DNA of 48,836 nucleotides, taken from the NCBI GenBank assembly GCA_049999765.1, contig JBNGIQ010009037.1:1-48836 (forward strand), written 5' to 3'. Made by a program: the position numbers and the translations under genes. The notes beneath the pieces are model-generated. The model made no database searches, had not been told where the DNA came from, and worked only from the letters and a program-made list of their open reading frames with translations. This DNA is from Phaeoceros laevis (taxonomy: Eukaryota; Anthocerotophyta; Anthocerotopsida; Notothyladales). Positions 10,821 through 21,860 of the stretch are shown here, piece by piece. The stretch's first letter is position 1; every line of letters begins with the position of its first letter.

Positions 10821-10834
10821 AACCCTAAACCCTA
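10821..10834. promoter_or_regulatory. Telo-box upstream of NHP2
   Basis: The sequence aaccctaaaccctag contains AAACCCTA and lies 46-59 nt upstream of the NHP2 ATG. Such boxes are known in promoters of plant ribosome-biogenesis genes. It may lie in the 5' UTR or proximal promoter; the transcription start is not visible. Confidence 0.6.
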
Positions 10835-11426
10835 GGGACTCAGGGTGACTTTTCACGTTGGACTTACCAATCTCGGATAGGTCCAATCCACGAGACCCAC
10901 ATGACTGCAATACAGTAAGCACACTAAGAAACGTGATGCCATTTGGTTGTATGCGAAACGAAACGGCCGCCCACTTTTCGGTCAACTTTCGCTTCAAACT
11001 TATGCCTCCTCCCTCCCTCGAAGCTGCCTTTGTTTGCTTTCGTGATTGGGTACTACCGGTGCTGTACAAGTAGTCTCCCGAGTCCGGGTCGCTTCAAGCA
11101 GAATCAACGCCAAGTTTTGTATACACTGGTCGCCATGTTTGTTTGTTTCATTATCCGGATTCCTCGGGTTCGGAGAAATCATGGTGGGACGAGACAGTCA
11201 TTTGTCTTGGAAGAGGAGACTGAGAGTCGCATTGCTATCGAAGCTGGCAATGTTTTCTCCTCGGCCTCCCTAACAGTCTCGACCTACATAAGAGAGAGGA
11301 GAGGAAGATGCGCATTCCATTTCCCGAACAAGCTCCCGGAGCTGCACTCACTTGCTCTTTCTAAGTGCTGCGCACCTTTGGATGAAGCTATGTTTTCTAG
11401 CCTGAGGAGAAGAAAGGTTTTGCATC
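10835..11426. other. Divergent intergenic region between NHP2 and LAX-B
   Basis: About 650 bp separates the two divergent start codons, so both promoters must lie here. I see no conserved ORF. No clear TATA box could be assigned to LAX-B; a weak candidate is tacataagag near 11285. Confidence 0.4.
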
Positions 11427-13421
11427 ATGGGCATGTCCGAGCATAACGGTGGGGTTGAGGACGTTGAAGTGAATGAGACCGAGTTAGCTAATGGCAACAA
11501 GGAATATATCACTCGGGGAAACAGTGCTTGGTACGCAGTCGTGTGGAATGGAGGAACAAGCTTCGATGCTTTCCTTAACGCTGCTTCGACCCAAGTGGCC
11601 CAAGTGCTGCTCACGCTCCCCTACTCCTTCTCTCAGCTGGGATTTGCATCCGGTATCTTCTTCCAAATCTTCTATGGCCTAATGGGTGCGTGGAGCTGCT
11701 ACCTGGTTACCTGCCTGTACGCTGACTACCGGGCCAGAATAGAGAAGGAGAACCCAAGAGCCTTTGACAAACATACCATTCAGGTTTCGTAAATTGGCCT
11801 TCTACCCATGGCTGCTCCTATGCTGGTGATAGGAGATTGACTGTCCGAGCTTGTTGACTGTTCTTTGGTTGCCCAGTGCAGTGGTATGAGATTCTTGGCG
11901 GGCTTTTAGGACCGAAATGGAGAGCCATCGGCCTGGTCGTCAACGGTCTTGTGCTGTTCTGCACTGCAACAATTCAGCTCATCGCTTGTGCAAGGTTAGT
12001 CCAACTTGAACATGGTTTTGAATATCATTTCTGTTCCTAGTTTGATTCCTTGCTTGGAAGTGAGATGACCAAATCTTCGGGTGCAGTAATGTGTACTATA
12101 TCAATGACTCCCTCGATAAGCGAACATGGACATATATTTTCGGGGCAGGCTTCTTAGCTACCATCCTGGTTCCTACTGCTCACAACTACCGCCTTTGGTC
12201 AGGCATGGGGATAGTCATGACTACTTATACTGCATGGTTCCTCACCATCTCTGCTGTCAGACAGGGCCAGGTATAACATACATTTGGGTTTGTTAAGAAT
12301 ACTCTATGCATGTGGTTGAGTTCATCTCCTGAGATCCATGCATACTTTCGCAGGTACCGGATGTGCAGTACAAAGGAGGTCATCATGGCAACGTGGCCTA
12401 CTTCACTGGAGCCACCAACATCCTGTACACCTTTGGGGGGCATGCTGTCACTGTGTACGTTCCTGCTTACACGTTGTACCTCTCTGTATTGCATCAAAAC
12501 TTGAACCGTCCATCTGAAGCTTGATTTGATCGTGTCTCTGGTGCAGGGAAATAATGCATGCGATGTGGAAACCAAGAAGATTCAAAGTTGTCTACCTGGT
12601 TGCTATTCTGTACATCTTCACTCTCACCCTTCCATCGGCTGTGGCCATGTACTGGGCTTTTGGGGATAAGCTCTACCACAACGCCAACTCATTTGGTGTC
12701 CTGCCCCGCACGAAATGGCGTGATACTGCTGTGGTGCTTATGCTCATCCACCAGGTAAGGCATAGGAGTCTGCCGATACTGAGCACCAGTTGACTCTTCA
12801 TTCCTGCTCTGTTTTGAGAGCTCACGAAGTTTGTGGCTTGAACTGGCAGTTTTTCGAGTTCGGGATGATTAGCCTGCCCCTCTACTTCATGTGGGAGAAG
12901 CTTGTTGGTGTTCATGGGAAGCACTACGTTTTGACAACCTTGGCAAGAGTTCCTGTGGTTCTGTGCATGTGGTTCATTGCCCTCCTGATCCCGTTCTTTG
13001 GGCCCATCAACTCAGCAGTAGGCTCCCTGTTTGTCTCCTTCGGCGTTTATATCATCCCTGCTGTTGCCTACACCGTTTTCTACTTGCGTTCCTCAAATCG
13101 CTCTGTAAGCACCGTTTTCCTTCTTGATACTACATCCATACTAGCAGGACGAATTAGAGCTGCTCTTACAAGTATACTCCTGTTGCTCAATCCTGGACTA
13201 ACCCCAGCTGAACATGATTTCCTTCGCTGTAGACTGCTCTGGAAAAACCTCCATTCTTCCTGAAGAGCTGGCACGCAGTTTTCTGTGTCAACGTATTTCT
13301 GATCCTATGGGTCGCGGTGGTGGGCTTTGGCTTGGGGGCGTGGGCTAGCATCACCAACATCAGAAACCAAATCCACACTTTTGGGCTCTTCGCCAAGTGC
13401 TTCCAGTGCCCCAAAAAATGA
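11427..13421 (+). CDS. LAX: AUX1/LAX auxin influx carrier, copy B
   Basis: Second complete LAX gene, 468 residues in seven exons: 11427-11783, 11882-11994, 12087-12270, 12354-12454, 12547-12754, 12850-13104 and 13233-13421. The first intron of copies A and C, between the ...ASNQ-type and VAQVLLTLP codons, is absent, so AASTQVAQVLLTLPYSF is read straight through. All other intron positions and phases agree with A and C. Landmarks include YINDSLDKRTWTYIFGAG, TGATNILYTFGGHAVTV, EIMHAMWKPRRFK, PFFGPINSAVGSLFVSFGVY and a CFQCPKK end. The N-terminal tail is acidic and short. Function as for copy A: proton-coupled auxin import at the plasma membrane. The last two exons have a close decayed relative at about 17980-18310. 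Confidence 0.93.
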
Positions 13422-14415
13422 TGGTAGCGCTCAATTGTATGCTGCTAACAAATGAAGGAGCATGCACATACCCAAAGTGCAAACTAACAAGTACTGTAGA
13501 CGAAGCTACTACGTGCCTATAGGGCCAAATGACGCACATGTGTATGGAATACGGTTTGTCCCACCCCCACTTTGTGGACGTGCTTCTCCAGAGGCTGGAC
13601 GGTCATTTGAAGTCAGCCATAAGCTGCAGCTTGCTTTGTGGTGCCAGCTACCTAGCTGCAATATTTTAATAAGCGGTGAAGGTGGGATTCGAGGTCGGTG
13701 TGGGGACACGGCAGGGCAGAAACGGCTTTCATTGACAATCTCAAAGCTTGATTGGTGTATGAACACACCAAGCAATATTGATTGATTGGCGCATCGCATG
13801 GGATGCCAATGCCACAGTCCTGCAGTTCAAGTCTCCACCCCAACCTTTAAAACAAATTAATTACAAGTGCATCTCACCTGGTCAACTTCTCTCTTTTTAC
13901 CCCACTAAAAATAAACTCTTTTTACCCCATTCGAAATAAACTCTTTTTACCCCACTAGAAATAAACTCTTTCTTCACTGGAAATCCTTGAGAGGCAGTCT
14001 ACACAGACTCTACAGTCCTGAGTTGCGCAGGCAAGATGACCGCTCATTGCAGCTGCCAGCGGGGCCACCAGACAAAAAGAAAAAGTAATAATATATCTTT
14101 GCGTCAAGATGCCCATCTGCAAGCCCAAGCTGGCAAGTAGTGTCAAAAGCGGGCAGGAACGCGTGAAAAATCGCCACATGTGGTCCCGGCTCCCCCAGCG
14201 CAGGGGGGGCCTCTCCTTCCTTTGAAATCCTCCCCAAGCTTGCTTGCCTCTCACTTGTAAGGACCCCCATCGCCAGGGCACTGCTATTTGTTGGCCAGTC
14301 TAGGTAGCAGGATTGTAATACAGAGCTCGGTGCCGACGCCCCTGGAGGGCTCGCCTTTAAATTCCTCGACAGGCAGGCACTCCTGAAGGCAGTCGGGCAT
14401 TCCTGCGTGTCTAGA
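13422..14415. other. Intergenic region between LAX-B and the ROCO gene
   Basis: It holds the LAX-B 3' flank and the presumed ROCO promoter. The only structure I see is a 25-nt tandem repeat at 13891-13965, listed separately. ORFs here have no recognisable similarity. Confidence 0.45.
13891..13965. repeat. 25-nt tandem repeat, three copies
   Basis: Three consecutive 25-nt units start at 13891, 13916 and 13941, each of the form ctctttttacccca followed by a variable 5-6 nt and aaataaa. A fourth unit begins at 13966 but breaks down after six bases. Copies differ at a few positions. The unit contains AATAAA, so the array offers several poly(A)-signal-like words, but it lies about 470 nt beyond the LAX-B stop. 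Confidence 0.85.
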
Positions 14416-17400
14416 ATGGCTGGTCCGGAATGGCCAGAATCATGGCCAGGGGTACCTGGCTTAACGGCAGAGTACTTGGCAGCCGAGGACATCGATATCA
14501 GCGTGGTTCTGCGCGGGATTGGCCTCTCCCAGTACTGGATCGAGACTGGAATCCGCGCATTGGAGACGGTGAGTGCTGCTAACGTTAACGATCTGCCGTT
14601 CAAGTTCCGCCTCCAGCATCAGAAAGAGTTTGAGAGAGGCTTGAAGTTGCGAGAAGAGGGCCTAGGTAGGCTGGAAGAAGCCGCCTTTGTGCCTCTGATA
14701 CTGGCTTTGCTGGGTCGCGGTGCCGGTGCGCTCTCCACTTTCACTCATGTGGACCTCACATACGAGTACAGGCTGGACATGACCTCCTCGAGGGATTGAA
14801 ACCTTTTCCGCGCCTCGACAAAGACATGACAGCGAGCCTGTGTGCCAACTTGGGGCACCAGTCCTCCAAGGTGAGCTATCTGTGTTTGCATAGGCAGCGG
14901 GTGTTTGACAAAGACCAGTGTTGCGAGATGCTCGAAGCGGCGTTGAGAAGCAACAGGTGTCTCAAGGAACTCCGCTTGTCCAACACCGGTTTGGGGAGTA
15001 AAGGTGTGAAGCTGCTCGTATCTGGGTTGAAGGAGAACCAAACGTTGGAGCGCCTCCACATCGGACGAAATGCAGATATAGGTGATGAAGGGACTGGCTA
15101 TGTGGCGGAGCTCTTGAAGGATAACACGTCCCTCAACTGGTTGGATATGAACAGCACAGGCATGACAGACGGAGGTGTCGGCTTCCTGTCGACAGCGCTG
15201 GCACGGAATACCAAACTGCGCACTCTCATTTTGGGAGACAAAATGATGATGATGAAAAACGGTTTGACCCGGCTGCTGGAGCTGCTCACCCCGGCCTCGG
15301 ATGCGCATGGGCCCGACAGGCCGAACAACACAACTCTCACTTATGTGAGCCTGAGTGACCCAGACGAGTTCTCTGTGGAATCCATGGCCTTGATGATTGA
15401 GCGCAACACGAGATTGATCAAATTAGGTATTACGAAAGCGCCTCTGAGCTCGTTATGAGTGGGTGCGTCACATCATCCCAGCACTGAAAAAGAACTCCAC
15501 TCTCAGGGAGCTGGATGCGAGCGGATCAGAGGGAGTGACAGCCACAGGTGTGCTTGAGGCTCTCGTAGATCTGCTGAGGACTAGCAACACCGCCTTGGAG
15601 CTCATCCATGTTTACGACACTCCGCTTTCAAAGGCCGGTGTGGCAGGACGCTTGACCGAAGAGATAAGGATCAGCAAGGAATACAGGAGTAAGTTCACAG
15701 GCCAGCCTACGCGCACTCCCGTCTGCGGCCGCCTTGTCTTGTGCGGCTTCGAGTTTTCAGGTCGGTACCGGTACCGCATGCATCGGATTCCGTGGATGTT
15801 ATGCTTTAGTTATGCTTCCAGGCTTTCCCGGATGGATCCTGCTGATCGAAGAATGGCACTACCAAATTGTTGTGGGCTGTCCTGATTGCAGGTAAAACGA
15901 CGATTTGCAAGACAATGAGACACGTCATCAATAACTCCAAGCTCAAGTGTCACTGGGAATTCAAGGAGTTCCTCAAGTCGCATCCTGGCTTGCGACAGTC
16001 TCTGTGTGGAAAGCAGGCGGCCAGAGAGCTGGAAGATCGGACTCGAGGCTACGAGATTGTGGTTCTCAGGAAAGACCCGGATCGGAGAACCACGGCCTGG
16101 GACTTCGCTGGCCAGAAGGAGTACTACGTTCTCCACGATTTTATGCTCCCTAATGCCAGAAACACCTGCTTTCTGTTCGTCTGCAGCGCCGTCTACCCCG
16201 CCTACCACATCCCACATCATCTTGCTGGAAAACCGAAGAGTCAACAGGACATGGAGACAGAGTTTCGCTACTGGTTGCGGTTCCTAGCGTCCAACTCAAA
16301 GCCCAGCAGCCCACCGCGGGTCACTTTTGTTCTCACCCACAAAGATGTGCTGCGGACAAGGCAGCGCTCATCCAAGGGTTGGGCGAATAACGTTGTGAGA
16401 AAAATGAAGCAGGAATTCGAGGACGTTATTCATCTTGAGGACAGGGCGCTGGTGGTGGATGCCCAATCAAACATTTCCTTCTCTTCTCAAACCCCATGCA
16501 GAGTTCGAACTTCTAATCGGTGTGTGCTAATTAATTAATTGCTCGGCCATTTGTGTGTACACAGGTAGTGTTGCGGAACTACATCTATTTCAAGAAGTGG
16601 ACAGATAACCCAGCTTACCAAATAGACAGAAACCTCATTGGTTTTGCAGAGGATGGTCATGAGGTACTGGTGGAGTACAGCGGTGACATCGATCATAGTT
16701 TCGTGGACGTATTGGTCAGGTCCACCCAGTCATACTCAAGCACTTTGAAGTTTGTAAAAAAGCATGTGATCAACAAGATTCAAGAGTTTTGTGCTTCCCC
16801 TCAAGGATGCCAGGGCGTAGTGCTTGTGGAGGCAGTGATCAGGCCTGTCTGTGTTGAGCACCTTCACCTGTCTGTGGATAGGAGGGATCAAGCCGTTTTG
16901 GTTTCTCTGCTAGAAGAAAAGCTGGCAGAAGACCCTGATGAGAGGGCTTCGAAGCATACATGGAGCAAGCAGATCGACCATATACCCATTGAGGATCATG
17001 CACTTGACCTGTTGGAAGGCAAAGGTAGCTACGATATCTTCAGAAGGGTAAATGAGCAATTCCGCGCCCAAGTTGCTTTCAAGCCATGGCCAGCAAGGTT
17101 TATTAGACCAGCTTCCACGGTTATTCTACCCTTCCATCCATGATGTTGGGTTTGCGGCCAAAGTGAGGGCATCTATTCAACAGAGGAAGACGTTGCCTAT
17201 CACTGTTCATCTCATGTGCCATGGCAGATCTACAGATGCATGCCATGAGATCGAGGAACAACCTGGCCGCATTCTTTTGTTGCCTCCTCATGATGGTGGT
17301 CGTATGGTGGAGTACGCCGTGTATGGCTTACTCAAAAGTGTCCAAATTGCTGCCCAAGCCGCTGTTGCAACGGGGGGCTTGGGTGTACAGCCCAAGCTGC

Positions 17401-17741
17401 CAGGGATTGACGAGTGGTTATCCAACTACCTAAGCCAGGATTCAAAGATGCCCATTCCTATTGACCTCATAGACCAGGTCGTAAATCCTGGGAGGACTCC
17501 TGGTCTACTTTCCAAGGAGGACATTCTAATTGCTTGGAAACGGTTCATGGAGATCGATCCCTCACCACCATGGTTTTGGGAATTTTGGAATTTGGCAGAT
17601 TGGAGGAAGTTTCAAGAGGACTTCAAGGTGACGAGAGTTCAGTACAAAGAACCCTCACCGGATGAGCAGCAGCAGGTTGGCTGGCTTTGCTGGAAACACT
17701 ACGAAGAAGGACTCAGGTCAGGAAACCTGGTAACCTTGTAG
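14416..17741 (+). pseudogene. LRR-Roc (ROCO) protein, TORNADO1-like, interrupted by frameshifts
   Basis: LRRs come first: ribonuclease-inhibitor-like repeats at about 14890-15660 (LKELRLSNTGLGSKGVKLL, LNWLDMNSTGMTDGGVGFL and LRELDASGSEGVTATGVLE). A Roc GTPase domain follows at about 15715-16500: P-loop GFEFSGKTT spliced across intron 15761-15891, WDFAGQKEYY as switch II, and THKD as the base-recognition motif. The COR-like remainder runs to 17741. TORNADO1 is the known plant ROCO protein with this order. The reading frame shifts at least twice: one base appears missing near 15451 (YEWVRHIIPALKKN continues in another frame) and one extra near 17090 (before LLDQLPRLFYPSIHD). A third change near 14790 can be explained by an intron 14569-14771. 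A further intron is likely at 16503-16564. Either this is a young pseudogene or the assembly has errors. The COR part is poorly recognisable, so the protein may be incomplete at its end. Confidence 0.7.
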
Positions 17742-17979
17742 CTGCAACAAATCTGCTACAGGGGCTCATGACTGCTTTCAGATCACAGTTGATATCCACT
17801 GTCGTGCTATTCCTAGAATCCACGCTGAACATCTACAAGTCTAGATCTGCCATGCTACACAGCTTGTGCCGGCCGCCACATATGTATTCCACTGCTTTCA
17901 GATTGGTGAACTGTTGGTATGAAGCTGGTTTTGTCCATGCACACTAGTTCATCTCAAAATCCTTATATTTGGGCCCAGC

Positions 17980-18310
17980 ACCTTCTCCCTGTTTGTCTCT
18001 TTCGATGTTCATATCATCCCTGCCGCAGCCTACACCGTTTTCTACCTGAGTTCCTCCGATCGCTCTGTAAGCAATGTTTCTTCCTTTCTACTACCAGTCA
18101 GAATAAAACCCCAGACCCCGGTGCATTTACGTTACTGGCTCCTACTCGACATGGATTCCCTTGCTGTGACTCCTGTGGAAAAACCTCCATGCTTTCTAAA
18201 GAGGTAGCGTGCAGTTTTCTGTGTTGTAGTGTTCTGAATCTCTGATCCTGTGGCACCTGTTGGGTATTCGGCTTGGGGGCCTGGGCCAGTATTAGCAACA
18301 TCGAAACCGG
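17980..18310 (+). pseudogene. AUX1/LAX fragment (last two exons), decayed
   Basis: About 330 bp closely resemble the end of LAX-B (about 13020-13370). The 3' end of its sixth exon is kept (SLFVSF, HIIPAAAYTVFYL, SSSDRS, then gtaagc donor), then the intron, then a decayed last exon with VEKPPCFLK, an in-frame stop, and later AWG/GLGAWASI-like remains around 18270-18300. Frameshifts and stops prevent any product. It lies immediately downstream of the ROCO gene and on the same strand as the three intact LAX genes, so it is a remnant of a fourth copy or of an unequal exchange. Confidence 0.8.
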
Positions 18311-19721
18311 TGTTCCAATTCCGAACAGTGAGAATCTAACTGTCCTAATGAGTTTTTTATTGAAAGATGCTTGCCCCCGGGTGCGACGGGCACTGCGACC
18401 CAACTTTTGCACGTTTTTAAAAGCAAATGGCACCTGCAGGGCTGCACTGCTGGAGCCACTTTCATAAAGTAATCTGACAAAAAAAAAGCTGTCGCGCCAA
18501 GAAAAGTCAGCACCGACAAGGTGCTTTGGAACTGGTGAAATCTTTGGTGTGCACAACTATGTGCGTTTCTATGCAGTTCCTACCTTTACACACCTGCTTC
18601 TGATAAACTGCAACCGGCAGCTGGAATTGCAAGCTTTCCAGCTGATGAGTACGCATGAGCTAGCTATAAGGAACCTGCGTTTAAGGTGGTTGACGGTCCT
18701 TGTTCGGAGAGATGCAGTAACTGTCACGTTGCCTGCCGCCTTTGTTGATGAATGCTGTACATAGAGGTGTACCAAGTACACAGACATGACTGCTTTACAG
18801 ATAGCTAATTAGGTGACCCAGTTTTGTCATATCCCGTCCCCGTCAAGCCAGATACTTCACCTGTACCAGGACTGCAGACTACGTATACGTCAAGCCCTGG
18901 GAATGCAAAGATTGTGCAATAGCTCCTGATTTCAAGACCTGTGTCCTACATGGCTACTGCCTATAAGATGCTTATTCCTGCTACCAGCAGTATGAGCGTA
19001 ATACCTTACCAAGTCCCACCTACCTCCTGCCCCACAATTATGACATGTATCTCCCACAACATGGACAAGGTTCCAACAGCTGCACTGCTCCTACATCAAC
19101 GCCATGCGTGTGTGTGTTCAAACCTTGAGTTACCTACGATCATCGGTTTACAACTAACCGATAGCCCAGGTTTCATGAATTTGGTTGGCGCAAAAAGTAC
19201 GGGTCCTCCTGTAAGGTTCGAATGTCCTCGACTTCCTGATTGAGTCTTATTTCAAATGGTGTCTTTCCTGTAAAGGATGTAGACTGGAGTGTGGCAGACG
19301 TCGACTGAAATCTGCCAGATGTGTTAGCCAGAGCTGACGTAACAGACGCTGATCAGGATTCAGTCTCGGATCAAGTGTACCTGTCCTACTGTTTGACACT
19401 TGGGTCATATAACTAAACAGACAGTGTGCAGCACGAACAGGCCGTGTCTGATCAGCACAGAACCCGATTTTGATTCCTCCTCAGCTTTTCCAGAAAGTGG
19501 ACAATCCCACTAATGTTTGATGTTTCTCGTTTCCGGCCTCCACGCGGCAGCCATGGGCCTGCTTCTATGATTGTGCTGGAGCCACCAGCTGCAGTTGCAT
19601 ACTGGGCACCCGAGTCTCCTGTCTTTGTCAAGCTTCCAGCTCCAGGCTACTACACATCTCTCTGTGTTGCAGTGGTGTTGTTGCGGGACTGGGTACGGTG
19701 AACAACAGATTGTTTAGAAGG
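18311..19721. other. Intergenic region upstream of LAX-C
   Basis: About 1.4 kb with no ORF I can assign. It must include the LAX-C promoter. No repeats or RNA genes were noticed. Confidence 0.45.
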
Positions 19722-21860
19722 ATGAGAGATCAATCCGAGTCTCTGGCAGAGCAGGGAAGTATCAAGACAGCCAACGGAGACTTGAATGGCAGTGCACTGC
19801 AGCTTCCTTCAAACGCAGAGAAGAAGCATTCACTGGCGGGGGTGTCTGCAAGTGAGCGGCCTGTTGGGCATTGGCGGGAGTGGGGAATCAGAACTCTGCT
19901 AGCAGAAGTTCTCTGGCATGGAGGATCAGCAACAGACGCTTGGCTTACTAGTGCTTCTCATCAGGTATGGACTTGGGACGTAGTGGCTGTCGGGTGTACA
20001 AACAAACCTGCGAGTTCTGAGTGGTACTGGACCTGGAAAACGAGCAGGTGGCACAGGTGCTGCTCACCCTTCCCTACTCGTTCTCCCAGCTGGGCATGCC
20101 TTCCGGCATTTTCTTCCAGCTCTTCTACGGCTTTGTAGGTTGCTGGACCTGCTACTGCATCACAGTATTGTATGCGGAGCACCGGCATCTGCAAGACAAG
20201 CAAGGCATCAAGTTGAAGAACCATACTGTTCAGGTATGTCCGTCTAGTCAGTTCACTTTACATTAGTCACCGCCTCTCAGTTATCTTGTGCCATGCATAA
20301 GGTGATTCCATATGGCAGTGGTTCGAAGTGCTGGAAAACCTGCTGGGTCGCACCTGGAAATACGCTGGCATAGGCTTCAACTGCTTGTACCTCATCTGTG
20401 CCGCCACCATCCAAATCATTGCCTGCGGAAGGTATGTCAACCACTCCATTATCTCTAAGGCTCCATATGGAGCAGCGGAGTGTCCTGTGTCCAACTGACG
20501 GATTTAATTGAAACTGCAGCACAGTCTACTTGATCAATGACAATCTGGACAAGCGAACATGGACCTATGTGTTTGGCGCTTGTTGTATGCTCAGTGTGCT
20601 CATCCCAAGCATGCACAACTTCCGAATCTGGTCGTTTGCAGGCCTTCTCATGACCACCTACACTGCTTGGTACATGACAATTGCTGCTGCAGTTCACGGC
20701 CAGGTTCCACACTGCTTTGTCATATCGTGTTTCAAAACTTTTTTCAGCTTTGCAGCTCTCTGCATGTGCGACACAATAGACCTATTCAGTTTGTCAGTTG
20801 GTTGGTCGTATGGCAGAATCCAGGCCCTGTTGAGCATACTGCACCAAGAAATCCCATCCCATATGTGACCGGGGCCACCAACATGCTATACACCTTCGGA
20901 GGCCACGCTTTCACAGTGTACATGCTCTTCACTACTTAGATGCGCTAAGAGTTTTAAGTTTTGAACTTGGATAATGGGCCTCACTTGCATGACAAAATAT
21001 GCACAGAGAGGTCATGGATTCGATGAGGAAGCCAAGGAAATACAAATGGGTGTACCTGCTCTCCACCTTGTACGTATTCACCTTGACCCTGCCATCAGCC
21101 ATCTCGGTGTACTGGAACTTTGGGGACCAGCTGAGATCCATTCCAAACGGTCTGGCTATTCTACCCCGAACCACATTCAGGGACATTGCAGTCATTCTCA
21201 TGCTCGTCCACCAGGTGAACGAAATCATCCATGTTGTGTGATGGCACTGTTAGATCTTGCACAATGCATGTTGCAGGAATTCTAACTTTGGCGAGATCTA
21301 ACTATAATTGCAGTTTTTCACTTTTGCTGCTGCGGCCATGCCCGTATACACAGTTTGGGAGAAGTTACTAGGGTTGCACACCACAGAGACCAGGAACCAC
21401 CTGTTGAGGGTCCTCGTAAGGCTGCCTGTGGGCCTACTCATCTGGTTCTTGGCTTTAGCCATCCCTTTCTTTGGACCAGTCAACTCCGCAGTCGGGGCTC
21501 TCCTTGTCACTTTTGGAGTCTACATCATCCCTGCAGCTGCATACAATGTGTTCTTCTGGAATCCTGCAGCTCGGGAGGTAAACGATAGAAACATCGAATT
21601 CAGCACAGACCTTTTACCTCTACCAGGGTATTCTCATACTGACCTCGCTGTCTGTTGTTTCAATACAGAATGCAGTGGAGAAACCTCCGTTCTTTATTCC
21701 AAGCTGGAGAGCTATTTTTCTGCTGAACACTTTCATAGTAGTTTGGGTGCTGATTGTAGGATTCGGCATTGGAACTTGGGCTACCGTCTCTAACTTCATC
21801 AAACTCATTGACACATTTGGTCTGTTTGCCAGTTGTTACCAATGCCCGAAGCCAAGGTGA
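19722..21860 (+). CDS. LAX: AUX1/LAX auxin influx carrier, copy C
   Basis: Third complete LAX gene, 496 residues in eight exons: 19722-19964, 20048-20233, 20319-20431, 20520-20703, 20817-20917, 21007-21214, 21314-21577 and 21669-21860. It has the longest N-terminal tail of the three (about 60 residues before VLWHGGSATDAWLTSASHQ). Later landmarks are YLINDNLDKRTWTYVFGA, TGATNMLYTFGGHAFTV, PFFGPVNSAVGALLVTFGVY and a CYQCPKPR end. Exon 5 begins NPGPVEHTAPRNPIPY, clearly different from copies A and B in this external loop, where A has a His-rich and B a KGGHHG-type loop. The donor after 20917 (gtacat) is weak but keeps frame. The ATG at 19722 follows an in-frame GTG; I chose the ATG. Auxin import is inferred from the family. 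Confidence 0.92.

Noticed and set aside
14100-14800. TIR or NB-ARC (NLR) start for the LRR-Roc gene
   Set aside because: The GTPase has the Roc order (WDFAGQ, THKD) after the LRRs; no TIR or NB-ARC motifs are seen.
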